Position numbers and translations under genes: made by a program. DNA of 16,884 nt from JBHHZI01 sp046757965. GTDB taxonomy: Bacteria > Acidobacteriota > Polarisedimenticolia > SMYD01. Every line of letters starts with the position of its first letter. The stretch's first letter is position 1. Shown in pieces: positions 1 to 6,093 of the stretch. Below the pieces are notes generated by a model. It did no database searches and had not been told where the DNA came from. It saw only the letters and a list, made by a program, of their open reading frames with translations. The stretch covers positions 1 to 16,884 of the forward strand of contig JBHHZI010000063.1 of NCBI GenBank assembly GCA_046757965.1, in the 5' to 3' direction.

Positions 1-909
1 CTCGCTGGAGACGGACGAGATCGCATCGTCGAATGGCGACTCGATGTTGCGTGCAATGACATTGACACCCGACAACGGTGTCACGCCATCCGGTCCGAGG
101 ACGCTGCCGGTGATCGTGCCCACCTGGCCTGCATAGCCGTCTGCCGGGTAGAGAAAGGAGATCGACGCCACGTCGTCCGGACCGGGGGAATCCTGACCGC
201 TTCCCAGTGTGGTCTGCACCGACATCGTCTCGATGCGACCCGCCAGATTCTCGCGCGGGAAGAGATCGAGGGGCGTCGGGCCGTTCTCGTCGTCGAAGGC
301 GATGATCTGGCCGTTGACGATGCTGTGCCCGAGGTTGATGAAGTGGCCGAACTCGTGGACCAGGACCTGAAGGTATTCTGATGGTGGAAACCCCACGTTC
401 TCGAACCCGCCATTGAACAGTGCCTGACTCTCGAGGATGTGCCCGTCGGGGTCGGCGAACTCGGGACCGGACGTGCCCAGGATGAGGGAGTTCCGGCCGA
501 ACAGGATCTCGAAGATCGACCCGTCCTCGTCCCAGATCACGGGGCTGACCCCGTCGGGGAGAAACCCGAACAGGAGCGGCACGAAGTTCGTGGCGTCGAT
601 GTCGACGGGTAGCTCGGCCGCCGCTCGAAACGTCGCGGTCGCCGACGGGACATCCTCCCAGCGCTGCCACGCTGCATCAGCCAGGGACAGGATGGTGGCA
701 TGATCGAACGGTCCGAGACCGCCCCGGTCGGGGTTGTATCCGATATCGCGCCCACCATCGGGCCACCGCAGGGGTGTGCCGCCCGGCCCGACCAGGGCCG
801 GCCCGCCGGCACCGGCCGGACCGGCCACGAGCAACAGCCACAGGACAGTGGCCCAGACCTGCCGGGGTGGGAGCCGGCGCCGCGGCGTGTCCTTCCTGCT
901 GCTGCTCAC
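1..909 (-). CDS. Secreted M10-like (metzincin) zinc metalloprotease, 3' end outside window
   Basis: Predicted exported zinc endopeptidase; 303 codons are visible and the frame is still open at the window edge. Residues about 18-34 form a signal peptide (VWATVLWLLLVAGPAGA). The metzincin zinc site HEFGHFINLGH lies at residues 185-195 (three His ligands, Glu186 as base; Asn stands at the usual Gly position). The Met-turn methionine is Met229 in IETMSVQ, and the matrixin-like segment DDVASISFLYP follows at 245-255. From about residue 264 a carboxypeptidase-regulatory-like beta-sandwich begins (GTITGSVLGPDGVTPLSGV), so the protein probably continues into repeated Ig-like domains. The start is GTG at 909, inside a GTGA overlap with the preceding gene's TGA, which implies translational coupling. 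The protease class is well supported; the substrate is unknown. Confidence 0.85.
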   Translation of the reverse strand, partial: MSSSRKDTPRRRLPPRQVWATVLWLLLVAGPAGAGGPALVGPGGTPLRWPDGGRDIGYNPDRGGLGPFDHATILSLADAAWQRWEDVPSATATFRAAAELPVDIDATNFVPLLFGFLPDGVSPVIWDEDGSIFEILFGRNSLILGTSGPEFADPDGHILESQALFNGGFENVGFPPSEYLQVLVHEFGHFINLGHSIVNGQIIAFDDENGPTPLDLFPRENLAGRIETMSVQTTLGSGQDSPGPDDVASISFLYPADGYAGQVGTITGSVLGPDGVTPLSGVNVIARNIESPFDDAISSVSSE

Positions 910-1547
910 GGCGCCCGGGGAGGGCCCGCCGCGAGGGCGCCCCGGATCGCGGCGGCGAGGTCGACGTAGGCGATCGGTCCGCGAGCGCCGGGCACTTGCC
1001 CTCCGGATTCGGTCGTCAAGCGAGGCGTCTGTCGTGCTGTCGTGAACAGCCCGATGTTGTGAAACTCGTTCTCCGCCATCACGTCCCCGGCCTCGCCGGT
1101 GAGATGGAAACAACCCTGGCCCAGTCCCACGGTGGTGGACAGGCCAGAGCGGCCGGGCCGGGTGATGAGCAGGAGATAGCGCTCGTCGACTGTCAACCGG
1201 GGGAGCCCCGTGATAGATGCCAGACGTCGGATGCCGTCGCCATCGACGGCGGGAAACTCGCCGAGCATCCGCACGCGGGCCAGACGGATCCCCTTGGTCG
1301 TCTCGACGGTTCCCTTGAACGACTCGTCTACCGCCAGCGTGTACTCGATGGCCGGCAGCAGACCGCCCCCGATGGCGATCGTTTTCGGCTCGATGCGCAC
1401 GACGCGGCCACTGAAGATCCGCCCCGCCTTGTGGCACAGCTCGTCGATTCCGGCGTGCTTGACCGTGGTGGCCTGCGTGGCGGCCGCGAACAGGGTGATG
1501 CCGGTCGCTGGAGCGAGGAGTCGAAAAAAGGTGCGCGAGGGGATCAT
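906..1547 (-). CDS. Secreted protein of unknown function, coupled to the metalloprotease
   Basis: About 213 residues with an N-terminal signal peptide (MIPSRTFFRLLAP then a hydrophobic run ending AAATQA). I do not recognise a named family with certainty. The mature start has a Cys in ELCHKAGRIFSGRVVRIEP, then AIEYTLAVDESFKG, a strand ERYLLLITRPG, and GLGQGCFHL with a second Cys. The order 'Cys - small-residue strand - Tyr/Val strand - FKG' resembles the NTR/TIMP-like beta-barrel, but this is a visual impression only. The gene ends in a 4-base overlap with the GTG of the downstream metzincin, so the two products are probably made together. The start is uncertain: ATG at 1547 gives a clean signal peptide, while a TTG at 1583 in the same frame has a GGGAG nine bases upstream. 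Confidence 0.75.
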   Translation of the reverse strand: MIPSRTFFRLLAPATGITLFAAATQATTVKHAGIDELCHKAGRIFSGRVVRIEPKTIAIGGGLLPAIEYTLAVDESFKGTVETTKGIRLARVRMLGEFPAVDGDGIRRLASITGLPRLTVDERYLLLITRPGRSGLSTTVGLGQGCFHLTGEAGDVMAENEFHNIGLFTTARQTPRLTTESGGQVPGARGPIAYVDLAAAIRGALAAGPPRAP

Positions 1548-1629
1548 GACACCAGCATGACCAGGAAACCGCCTCGGCGTCAAGGTGCCCGTCTCCCGCG
1601 AGGACGACCTCCGTCCGGAGCGGTCGGTC

Positions 1630-2253
1630 TCAGACGGGGCAGATGAGACGGGAGCCTTCTCGCCGGATGGTGCCGGGTACCGAGGTCACCGACCGGTGCC
1701 GGGTGACCACGGCGCGCGCACCGCGGCTTCTCCACACGATGATCTCCTGACGGGCGGTGCGGCGACGAGGATCGTCGTCATCTCCCGGCAGCGGCATCCG
1801 GCCCGCCACCTTCTCGATGAAGGCGCGGAAATTCGTCCGGGTCGAGTGGTACGACGCGTGTTTCTCGCCCCGGGCCACGCCGGCGTTGATCAGCATCCAC
1901 GGGCCCCGGCAGAGTGCGGCGACCGGTTTGGCCGTCTCGAAGAAACGGCAGACGAGATCGATGGCCCGGGGGTCGTTGCGCAGGGCGTCGGGGTTCATGA
2001 CGCTGCCGGGCAAGAACAGTAGGTCGTGGTCGGCGGCGTCGGCGGTATCGAGGGTCGCGCCCAGATCAAACTCACGCCCCCAGTCGGAACGGACACGGTC
2101 CCATGCCACCAGGGTGTCTCCGTCGGGAGCGATCACGCATGCTTCGAGGCCGGATTGCGCGATGGCCGCCAGCGGTTCGGCGATATCCCTCTGTTCCACG
2201 CCGGAGGCCGCCAGAATGGCGATGCGTCGGAGCGATTCGTTCGGCATTCTCAT
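1630..2253 (-). CDS. DJ-1/PfpI-family (type 1 glutamine amidotransferase-like) protein
   Basis: About 207 residues. The N-terminal half is a clear DJ-1/PfpI fold: RRIAILAASGVEQRDI carries the conserved Glu (Glu20), followed by DHDLLFLPGSVMNPD and the nucleophile-elbow segment PVAALCRGPWMLINAGVA with Cys115. Family members act as cysteine hydrolases, deglycases or glyoxalases. In PfpI-type proteins the nucleophile Cys is normally followed by His (CHGP); here it is Arg (CRGP), so the usual dyad is altered. After YHSTRTNFRAF the C-terminal third is basic and does not resemble the normal strand 'VVDGNLVTSR'; it may be divergent or frameshifted. ATG at 2253 follows AGGAG at 5 bases; a second in-frame ATG is at 2247. 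Enzyme activity cannot be assigned. Confidence 0.8.
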   Translation of the reverse strand: MRMPNESLRRIAILAASGVEQRDIAEPLAAIAQSGLEACVIAPDGDTLVAWDRVRSDWGREFDLGATLDTADAADHDLLFLPGSVMNPDALRNDPRAIDLVCRFFETAKPVAALCRGPWMLINAGVARGEKHASYHSTRTNFRAFIEKVAGRMPLPGDDDDPRRRTARQEIIVWRSRGARAVVTRHRSVTSVPGTIRREGSRLICPV

Positions 2254-2343
2254 GCACTCTCCTGCCCGCAGACATGAAGCGGCTGCGGATGCGAGCAAGA
2301 CGATCCGCCGGTTCCGGGAGGAGAGCCATGACGTTTTTGTCAG

Positions 2344-2652
2344 TTACGAATTCGACATTCCCAGGCGCCGTCCGGCCCGGGCGATCGCGTGCTCGATCTC
2401 GCTCCACAGCGCGCGGCCCACGTTCAGCGCCCGCGGGTCCGCGGTGCGCACCCCGGTGGAGAGGTGAATCGCCGTGCGACCATACAGGTGGCGCATGGAC
2501 TCCCAGAAGGCCTGCCACTCGCCGGGGAATCGGTGCCCCACCAGGTCCCGGTCGAGACTGGCCATCATTCCGCCGAGGCGCTCGATGCGCGCCTCGGCCC
2601 AGGCAAGATCCGCCGGCGAGATGCCGCCGCCGTCTGAGATCGTGTCGCTCAC
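2344..2652 (-). CDS. Small hypothetical helical protein
   Basis: 102 residues, GTG start at 2652 with a GGGGA about 8 bases upstream. No family is recognised. The sequence is mostly amphipathic helix: residues about 13-35 (PADLAWAEARIERLGGMMAS), a Trp-rich middle (PGEWQAFWESMRHLYGRTAI) and a basic C-terminal helix (SEIEHAIARAGRRLGM). There is no signal peptide, transmembrane segment or metal site. It lies on the same strand as the PfpI-like gene, 90 bases upstream of it, and could share a transcript. Reading-frame quality is reasonable (regular helix periodicity, few runs of Pro or Arg), so I think it is real. Confidence 0.6.
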   Translation of the reverse strand: MSDTISDGGGISPADLAWAEARIERLGGMMASLDRDLVGHRFPGEWQAFWESMRHLYGRTAIHLSTGVRTADPRALNVGRALWSEIEHAIARAGRRLGMSNS

Positions 2653-3002
2653 TGTCCGGTTCCCCGGTCGATTCGACCCGGTGCGCCTGCCTCCCCCGGA
2701 GACGGCGTTTCAGGTGCTTCGTTCTCTTATACGGCGAAACGGCCGACGGGGCCGTGACCGTCTGCAACCGGTGGCGGGGATACCGGGTGACCGATCCGGA
2801 CCGGGCGACTGTTCAGGACGCCTCGTCGTCGGAGGGCTGTGGCGTCGAGGGGAGGCGGAACGGTTCCCGGTCGACGGGGTTGTTCACCGTGAGGCGCTCG
2901 TTCTCGACGACCCGGTCCCGGGAGCCCGATCCGGTGATTGGCGGCGGAAGCACGAGGGCGATGGTCGCGAGCCACGAGGGTGCAGATGCCCTCGGGGCGG
3001 GT
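2653..3002. other. Stretch without a convincing gene
   Basis: No convincing coding sequence on either strand. On the minus strand one frame stays open over about 60 codons, ending at a TGA near 2816. It includes a short hydrophobic run (SWLATIALVLPPPITG) and an acidic, proline-rich tail (PSTPQPSDDEAS). It has no ATG, GTG or TTG before the hydrophobic run, only a GTG inside it, so I do not call it. It may belong with the gene debris immediately upstream at 3003-3126. No tRNA, hairpin terminator or repeat was seen. Confidence 0.5.
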
Positions 3003-3126
3003 TCATGAGCGGGTCAGATCCAGGCAGGCGATGGCCGTGTGATCGCGGAAGAAGAGATGCCCGCTGGCCAGCGATGGTGAGGTCCATCTGCGCCCGTCGA
3101 GCGCCTGGAGCGGCGCGTCAGGCGGG
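3003..3126 (-). pseudogene. C-terminal remnant of a PQQ-type beta-propeller protein
   Basis: A frame with no start codon ends at TGA 3005-3003 and reads ALDGRRWTSPSLASGHLFFR followed by DHTAIACLDLTRS. This is the typical last blade of PQQ/BamB-like beta-propeller proteins, in which 'LdGrrWtsPvLa.GrlyvRd...lvClDl' precedes the stop. Only about 37 codons match. Further upstream the frame runs into the tail of the RlpA-like gene (different frame, same strand) and the resemblance ends, so the rest of the gene is missing here. It looks like the leftover of a deletion or rearrangement that joined the pseudopilin/rlpA block to an older locus. The upstream boundary is approximate. Confidence 0.55.
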
Positions 3127-3621
3127 CCGGACGATCTCGAGGCGAACGCGTTCCACGCCGGACTGCAACATGCCGAGACCCTTCGCTGCGGCGCGGGAGA
3201 GGTCGATGACCCGACCGCCCACGAACGGTCCCCGGTCGTTGATGCGCACCACCACGTGGCGTCCGGTGCGCAGGCTGGTGACGCGCACGACCGTCCCGAA
3301 CGGTAGCTTCCGGTGCGCGGCGGTCAGAGCGTTCATGTTGAACCGCTCACCGCTGGCAGTGAGCCGGCCGTGGAACTTTCCGCCGTACCACGATGCCAGG
3401 CCGGTCTGGCTCCACCGGGAGCGCGACGGCCGAGGCCGGGTGTCGGCCGGCGTCGGCGCGCTGTGATCTGCCGCCGGCTGCCTGTGGGGCGCTCCACATC
3501 CGATGCCGATCAGGGACATCACGAGGACCAGACACAGCCGCACACCCGCGTGGGCCACGGGGGCGCGAGCCGGGCGGCGTGCGCCACGGCGGTTCAGTCG
3601 CTCTGTGTGCCTTCGGGCCAC
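3118..3621 (-). CDS. rlpA: RlpA-like double-psi beta-barrel lipoprotein
   Basis: 167 residues. An Arg-rich N-terminus leads to a short hydrophobic segment ending SLIGIGC, a slightly atypical lipobox with Cys42 as the probable lipidated residue; then a Pro/Arg linker and a double-psi beta-barrel from about residue 73 to the end (GLASWYGGKFHGRLTASGE ... LPFGTVVRV ... VVVRINDRGPFVGGRVIDLS). Glu92 (SGERF) and Asp129 (INDRGPF) match the residues reported as catalytic in RlpA lytic transglycosylases that cleave peptide-stripped peptidoglycan. No SPOR domain follows, so septal targeting through denuded glycan is not evident. GTG at 3621 overlaps the pseudopilin gene by 28 bases; a GTG at 3558 would give a more standard lipoprotein signal. 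It probably acts at the outer membrane on cell-wall glycan. Confidence 0.85.
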   Translation of the reverse strand: MARRHTERLNRRGARRPARAPVAHAGVRLCLVLVMSLIGIGCGAPHRQPAADHSAPTPADTRPRPSRSRWSQTGLASWYGGKFHGRLTASGERFNMNALTAAHRKLPFGTVVRVTSLRTGRHVVVRINDRGPFVGGRVIDLSRAAAKGLGMLQSGVERVRLEIVRPA

Positions 3622-4067
3622 TGGATGAAGGAGCCATCGGCGAACACGATGTCGCAGTCGAAATCGCTCATCGGGCCGCCGGTCCCGGTGAGCGTGAGGC
3701 TGCCGCCGGAGGCGCCGTCCTTGCCGCGCGAGCCGATCGTGTAGGCCACGGCCGACGAAGTGTAGCGCATGGCGAACCGCCAGCCGTCGAGAGTCGGGAG
3801 CTGGCGGATGTAGATCGGCTGGACCAGGGCGAGAAACGTGGAGCCGGCGACATCGGTCTCGGCCGCCTCGACCGGATAGAACGAATTATCGATCTCGTAC
3901 TGCTCGACCGCGGTTCCCATGGTTCTGAGGTCGGCCATGGTGCGCTTCTGCTTGCCGCGATCGATGGCGTTGAGGAGGTTGGGAATGGCGATCGCCGCGA
4001 TGATGCCGATGATGGCAACCACGATCAGCAGCTCGATCAACGTGAATCCCAGGTTCCTGGTGCGCAC
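3594..4067 (-). CDS. Type II secretion/type IV pilin-like pseudopilin (GspG family)
   Basis: 157 residues with a seven-residue leader MRTRNLG cut before the N-methylated Phe of FTLIELLIVVAIIGIIAAIA. The mature Glu5 needed for assembly is present. Then follows the amphipathic helix (PNLLNAIDRGKQKRTMADLR) and a GspG-like beta region ending YTIGSRGKDGASGG ... DFDCDIVFADGSFIQWP, a tail I associate with GspG-like proteins of Acidobacteriota-type genomes. GTG at 4067 is preferred over an upstream in-frame TTG at 4109 because GGAGGT lies exactly 5 bases before it and it gives a normal short leader. No secretion ATPase, peptidase or secretin is nearby, so it is an orphan subunit here. The role in pilus or secretion is inferred from the family. 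Confidence 0.88.
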   Translation of the reverse strand: MRTRNLGFTLIELLIVVAIIGIIAAIAIPNLLNAIDRGKQKRTMADLRTMGTAVEQYEIDNSFYPVEAAETDVAGSTFLALVQPIYIRQLPTLDGWRFAMRYTSSAVAYTIGSRGKDGASGGSLTLTGTGGPMSDFDCDIVFADGSFIQWPEGTQSD

Positions 4068-4072
4068 GACAG

Positions 4073-4078
4073 ACCTCC
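4073..4078 (-). promoter_or_regulatory. Ribosome-binding site of the pseudopilin gene
   Basis: GGAGGT on the minus strand, 5 bases before the GTG at 4067. It decides the start in favour of 4067 over the longer TTG-started frame. Confidence 0.7.
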
Positions 4079-4250
4079 GCAAGATGGAACTCAGTGGGAT
4101 GACTGGCAAGGTCGATGCCAGCCGGCTGCCGATCGGTCGGCGCTCCGCCTGCGAGTGCGCAAGTTAAACCGTCACAGATGGTTGCGGCGATCACGGGAGG
4201 ATGTGCGGCGGTTCGCCGGGGCCTGCCGGCCACTGCATCTGACCGACAAG

Positions 4251-4267
4251 TTGACAGTGGGTGTCAA
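4251..4267. promoter_or_regulatory. Inverted repeat, possible operator
   Basis: TTGACA - GTGGG - TGTCAA: a perfect 6-base inverted repeat with a 5-base spacer, roughly midway between two divergent genes (184 and 180 bases from their starts). Both arms read as a consensus -35 hexamer (TTGACA) on their own strand, but no -10 box is seen at 16-18 bases on either strand. It could be an operator; the factor is unknown. Confidence 0.3.
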
Positions 4268-4434
4268 TCAAGTGGACACGGGCTGTCAGGTGCCCGGGGT
4301 CCGTGGCGCGCCATGCGCCCGGTTCTCGGACAGACGGCGGGTGATGCTCGACGCGTCGCGCCTCGAGGCATCGCCCCTTGCACTGGCCGGACCCGGCCTG
4401 CGAGAATGGGCTGCATCATTTTCCGGGTCAGGCC

Positions 4435-4441
4435 AAGGAGG
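4435..4441 (+). promoter_or_regulatory. Ribosome-binding site fixing the 4447 start
   Basis: AAGGAGG, a near-perfect anti-16S match, 5 bases before GTG 4447. It rules out the longer in-frame ATG at 4378, whose extra residues look non-coding and would sit before the signal peptide. Confidence 0.7.
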
Positions 4442-4446
4442 ATCGT

Positions 4447-5190
4447 GTGATCGCACTCGAACGCTTCACGCCGGTTGTTCCGGTCATTGTACTGATCGCC
4501 TGTGCAGGCACCGCCGTTGCCGGCGGTGAGGACCGTGTGCATGTCAGCTCGGCATCCGACGATCACGCCATCGAGATCGCCCAGAGCGTGGTCCAGAAGA
4601 TGGGCGGCTGGGAACACTGGGATGCGGCGCGCTACGTGCACTGGAGTTTCTTCGGGCGGCGCAAGCATGACTGGGACCGCTGGACGGGCGATATTCGCAT
4701 CGAGACCGACAAGAACCTCATCCTCATGAACATCAACACGAAGAAGGGCAGGGCGTGGGAGGAAGGGAAGGAGGTCGTGGATCCCGACAAGCTCGCGGGG
4801 ATGCTCGAGTCCGGGCACAAGATGTGGGTCAACGACTCGTACTGGATGTTCATGCCATACAAGCTTCTCGATGAGGGTGTCACCTTGAAGTACACCGGCG
4901 AGAAAGATCTGGATGATGGACGGCCGGCGGATGTGCTCACGCTCTCGTTCGACGGCGTGGGCTACACGCCAGAGAACAGGTACGAGGTATTCGTGGCAAA
5001 GGACACCGGCCTGGTGGAGGCGTGGTCCTACTTCGCCAAGGCCGGCGACGAGAAGGCCGCGTTCACACTGCCCTGGGGGAACTGGAAGCAGTTCGGCAAC
5101 GTCATGCTGGCCACCGAGCACGGGCGAGGTGTGGACTGGGAGATCGCGGTGAAGGAAAGCATGCCACGGACACTCTTCACCGAGCCGTGA
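4447..5190 (+). CDS. Exported LolA-like protein of unknown function (DUF6503-like)
   Basis: 247 residues. The N-terminus MIALERFTPVVPVIVLIACA is a signal sequence. LIAC at residues 16-19 fits a lipobox (Cys19), and AVA at 23-25 offers an alternative signal peptidase I site, so it is either a lipoprotein or a soluble periplasmic protein. The body has motifs I associate with a conserved family of unknown function: QKMGGWEHWDAARYVHWSFF, GRRKHDWDRWTGDIRIE, TKKGRAWEEGKEV, WVNDSYWMFMPYKLLDEGV, VGYTPENRYEVFV, LPWGNWKQFG. Alternating strands and many Trp/Tyr suggest the half-barrel of LolA/LolB-like hydrophobic-ligand carriers; that fold call is inference. GTG at 4447 is chosen because AAGGAGG lies 5 bases upstream. 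It is convergent with the next gene (19-base gap). Confidence 0.75.
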   Translation: MIALERFTPVVPVIVLIACAGTAVAGGEDRVHVSSASDDHAIEIAQSVVQKMGGWEHWDAARYVHWSFFGRRKHDWDRWTGDIRIETDKNLILMNINTKKGRAWEEGKEVVDPDKLAGMLESGHKMWVNDSYWMFMPYKLLDEGVTLKYTGEKDLDDGRPADVLTLSFDGVGYTPENRYEVFVAKDTGLVEAWSYFAKAGDEKAAFTLPWGNWKQFGNVMLATEHGRGVDWEIAVKESMPRTLFTEP

Positions 5191-5209
5191 GTCCGGACGT
5201 GCCTCCCGC

Positions 5210-5551
5210 TCAGCCGTCGAGACCGGTGATGATGTCGCCGCATTCCTCGCAGGTCACCACGAAGAAGCACTCGTGCTCGAGGCGATCGCAGGTGGACCTG
5301 AGCGAGCGATGACGACTGCCGCACAGGGAACATGGCTTCCACTTCGCGATGGTCTCCATGTGTTCGTGGAGCTCGTCATATGTCGACAGCGACTCGGCAT
5401 CGAACTCCCGATGGCAGGACGTGCAGGTGGCCACGGTCATGCAGTTCCGGTCGCCGAAGTCGCATCGCAGAGCCAGCGAGATGGAGCAGGTGCCGCACCC
5501 GGGGCAGACGAGCCGGTGGGCCTTGGTCGTGAGTTTTTCGAAGGGGCTCAT
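5210..5551 (-). CDS. Cysteine-rich protein with two tandem six-Cys units
   Basis: 113 residues from ATG 5551 (an in-frame ATG at 5608-5581 would add up to 19 residues). Fourteen-odd Cys are arranged as two units of exactly 31 residues: residues 16-46 and 74-104. Each has the spacing C-x2-C-x10-C-x6-C-x5-C-x2-C. Twelve of 31 positions are identical between the copies, including CxxCG, SL, CD, V-x-TC and the final CxxC. A 27-residue acidic/helical linker (ESLSTYDELHEHMETIAKW) separates them. The CxxC pairs suggest structural zinc, as in zinc ribbons; the two extra Cys per unit could bind more metal or form redox-active disulfides. There is no signal peptide, so it should be cytosolic. It is divergent from msrB with about 100 bases between them. 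Family not recognised. Confidence 0.7.
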   Translation of the reverse strand: MSPFEKLTTKAHRLVCPGCGTCSISLALRCDFGDRNCMTVATCTSCHREFDAESLSTYDELHEHMETIAKWKPCSLCGSRHRSLRSTCDRLEHECFFVVTCEECGDIITGLDG

Positions 5552-5655
5552 GTCACCGGAAACCACGCCTGGAAGATGCATATTCCGCTGCAGGCGCGGC
5601 CTGGACGCCGCCGGTGCGGTGACCGCCCCGCGCTGCATGCGGAGAGGAGAGCGTG

Positions 5656-6072
5656 ATGTCCGGGAAGATCACGCGATCGCCCGAAGAATGGAGGCGCCTC
5701 CTGGCGCCCGATCGGTTTCACGTTCTGCGGGAGAAGGGCACGGAGCCGCCGTTTTCCGGTGACGATCTCGCCCGGGGCCAGACGGGCACCTACCTGTGTG
5801 CCGGGTGTCGCGCCCCGCTCTTCGCCTCCGCGGGCAGGTACGATTCTCACAGTGGCTGGCCGAGCTTCTGGCAGCCGATCGCCCCGCAGGTGGTGTGCGA
5901 GCAACGGGATCATTCCCATGGGCTGGTGCGAACGGAAGTCATCTGTGCCCGCTGTGAATCGCATCTGGGTCACCTGTTTCCCGATGGCCCTGCCCCCACC
6001 GGTCAGCGCTACTGCATCAACTCCCTGGCCCTGGACTTCACGCCGGAGCCTGACACCGAGCGCAGCGTCTGA
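5656..6072 (+). CDS. msrB: Peptide-methionine (R)-S-oxide reductase MsrB
   Basis: 138 residues, the normal length of a stand-alone MsrB. It reduces methionine-R-sulfoxide in proteins using thioredoxin. The catalytic Cys120 is in GQRYCINSLAL, the structural zinc site is CAGC (48-51) and CARC (97-100), and the signatures RYDSHSGWPSFWQPI, HGLVRTEV and SHLGHLFPDGPAPTG are intact. The resolving Cys that many MsrB proteins carry just before GWPSF (as in SGCGWPSF) is Ser here; Cys81 or direct reduction by thioredoxin may replace it. AGGAG lies 6 bases before ATG 5656; a GTG three bases earlier is the alternative. It is convergent with the long FG-GAP gene (21-base gap). Confidence 0.96.
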   Translation: MSGKITRSPEEWRRLLAPDRFHVLREKGTEPPFSGDDLARGQTGTYLCAGCRAPLFASAGRYDSHSGWPSFWQPIAPQVVCEQRDHSHGLVRTEVICARCESHLGHLFPDGPAPTGQRYCINSLALDFTPEPDTERSV

Positions 6073-6093
6073 GGCGAGTCAGCCGGGGACCGG

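Larger units (their letters stand above)
4068..4446. other. Divergent intergenic region
   Basis: About 380 bases between the minus-strand pseudopilin gene and the plus-strand secreted-protein gene. No coding sequence is convincing. It must hold promoters for both directions, but I see no clean -35/-10 pair. The clearest structure is the inverted repeat at 4251-4267, listed separately. Confidence 0.5.

Noticed and set aside
2103..3466. Long plus-strand frames across the PfpI-like, small helical and rlpA region.
   Set aside because: They are antisense to genes with recognisable domains and have Arg/Pro/Ala-rich composition typical of shadow frames in GC-rich DNA.
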